Assembly: GCA_033763435.1 (NCBI GenBank)
Contig: JANRKN010000055.1
Span: 1 to 14,299 of the forward strand
Length of the DNA stretch: 14,299 bases
DNA from: JANRKN01 sp033763435
Lineage (GTDB): Bacteria > Planctomycetota > Phycisphaerae > Phycisphaerales > UBA1924
Direction of reading: 5' to 3'
Shown here: one piece after another, positions 14,280 to 14,299 of the stretch
Position numbering within the stretch: position 1 is the stretch's first letter
Layout of the letters: every line of letters begins with the position of its first letter
Translations under genes and position numbers: made by a program
The notes under the pieces: generated by a model
Seen by the model: the letters and a program-made list of their open reading frames with translations, nothing else
What the model was told of the DNA's origin: nothing
The model's database searches: none

Positions 14280-14299
14280 ATGGATAGGTCTGCAGGTAC
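14280..14299 (+). CDS. Start of a gene running off the right edge
   Basis: An ATG at 14280 follows a perfect AGGAGG (14269-14274) at five bases spacing, the best ribosome site in the window. Only MDRSAG can be read before the edge, so nothing can be said of its product. Its position behind the prepilin-like gene and an AT-rich leader suggests it has its own promoter. Confidence 0.6.

Noticed and set aside
1..14299. CRISPR array, insertion sequence, integrase, toxin-antitoxin or other known defence genes
   Set aside because: I looked for regular spaced repeats, terminal inverted repeats and transposase or nuclease motifs in the plausible frames and found none.

Overview
The window (14,299 bases, strongly GC-rich apart from its right end) looks like chromosome of a planctomycete, most likely class Phycisphaerae. 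Three things point there: a secreted protein ending in two DxDGSGxxDSDD calcium loops and a terminal Gly-Cys (a 'GC-type' dockerin-like tail, positions 10311-12335 minus); a type IV pilin-like protein with the planctomycete-style GFTLIELLVVIAIIALLIG start and an H-x-DG motif near its C-terminus (13108-14115 plus); and a secreted beta-helix protein with a C-terminal PA14-like domain (1671-3953 minus). Taxonomy is inferred from these hallmarks only.

Layout, left to right. 1-1247 (minus): a secreted protein of unknown function, cut by the left edge. 1248-1552: a non-coding stretch. 1553-1627 (minus): tRNA-Met(CAU). 1671-3953 (minus): beta-helix/PA14 exported protein. 4137-4526 (minus): TatA-type translocase subunit. 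4656-5624 (minus): FolD-family protein with unusual active-site residues. 5670-7169 (minus): HpaB-family flavin-dependent monooxygenase. 7195-8574 (minus): HemN/HemW-family radical SAM protein. The last three run head to tail with gaps of 25 and 45 bases and are probably one transcript in the order radical SAM, monooxygenase, FolD. At about 8575-8711 transcription diverges: on the plus strand queC (8712-9440) and queE (9437-10219) overlap by ATGA and make two successive steps of 7-deazaguanine (preQ0/queuosine) synthesis. queE converges on the dockerin-like gene, with a strong hairpin at 10253-10276 whose U-rich side serves the minus-strand gene. A 772-base non-coding region (12336-13107), G-rich at its right end, separates the divergent dockerin-like and prepilin-like genes. 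The window ends in an AT-rich stretch and the first codons of another gene with a textbook AGGAGG ribosome site (14280).

How the genes fit together. queC and queE clearly cooperate: QueE makes 7-carboxy-7-deazaguanine and QueC turns it into preQ0. TatA and the secreted proteins concern export and the cell surface, but only their adjacency links them. The radical SAM / monooxygenase / FolD cluster is the most intriguing part: three enzymes of different chemistry in an apparent operon, with a FolD whose residues at the catalytic Lys, Gln and Asp positions are Gln, His and Glu. I cannot assign a pathway to it from sequence alone.
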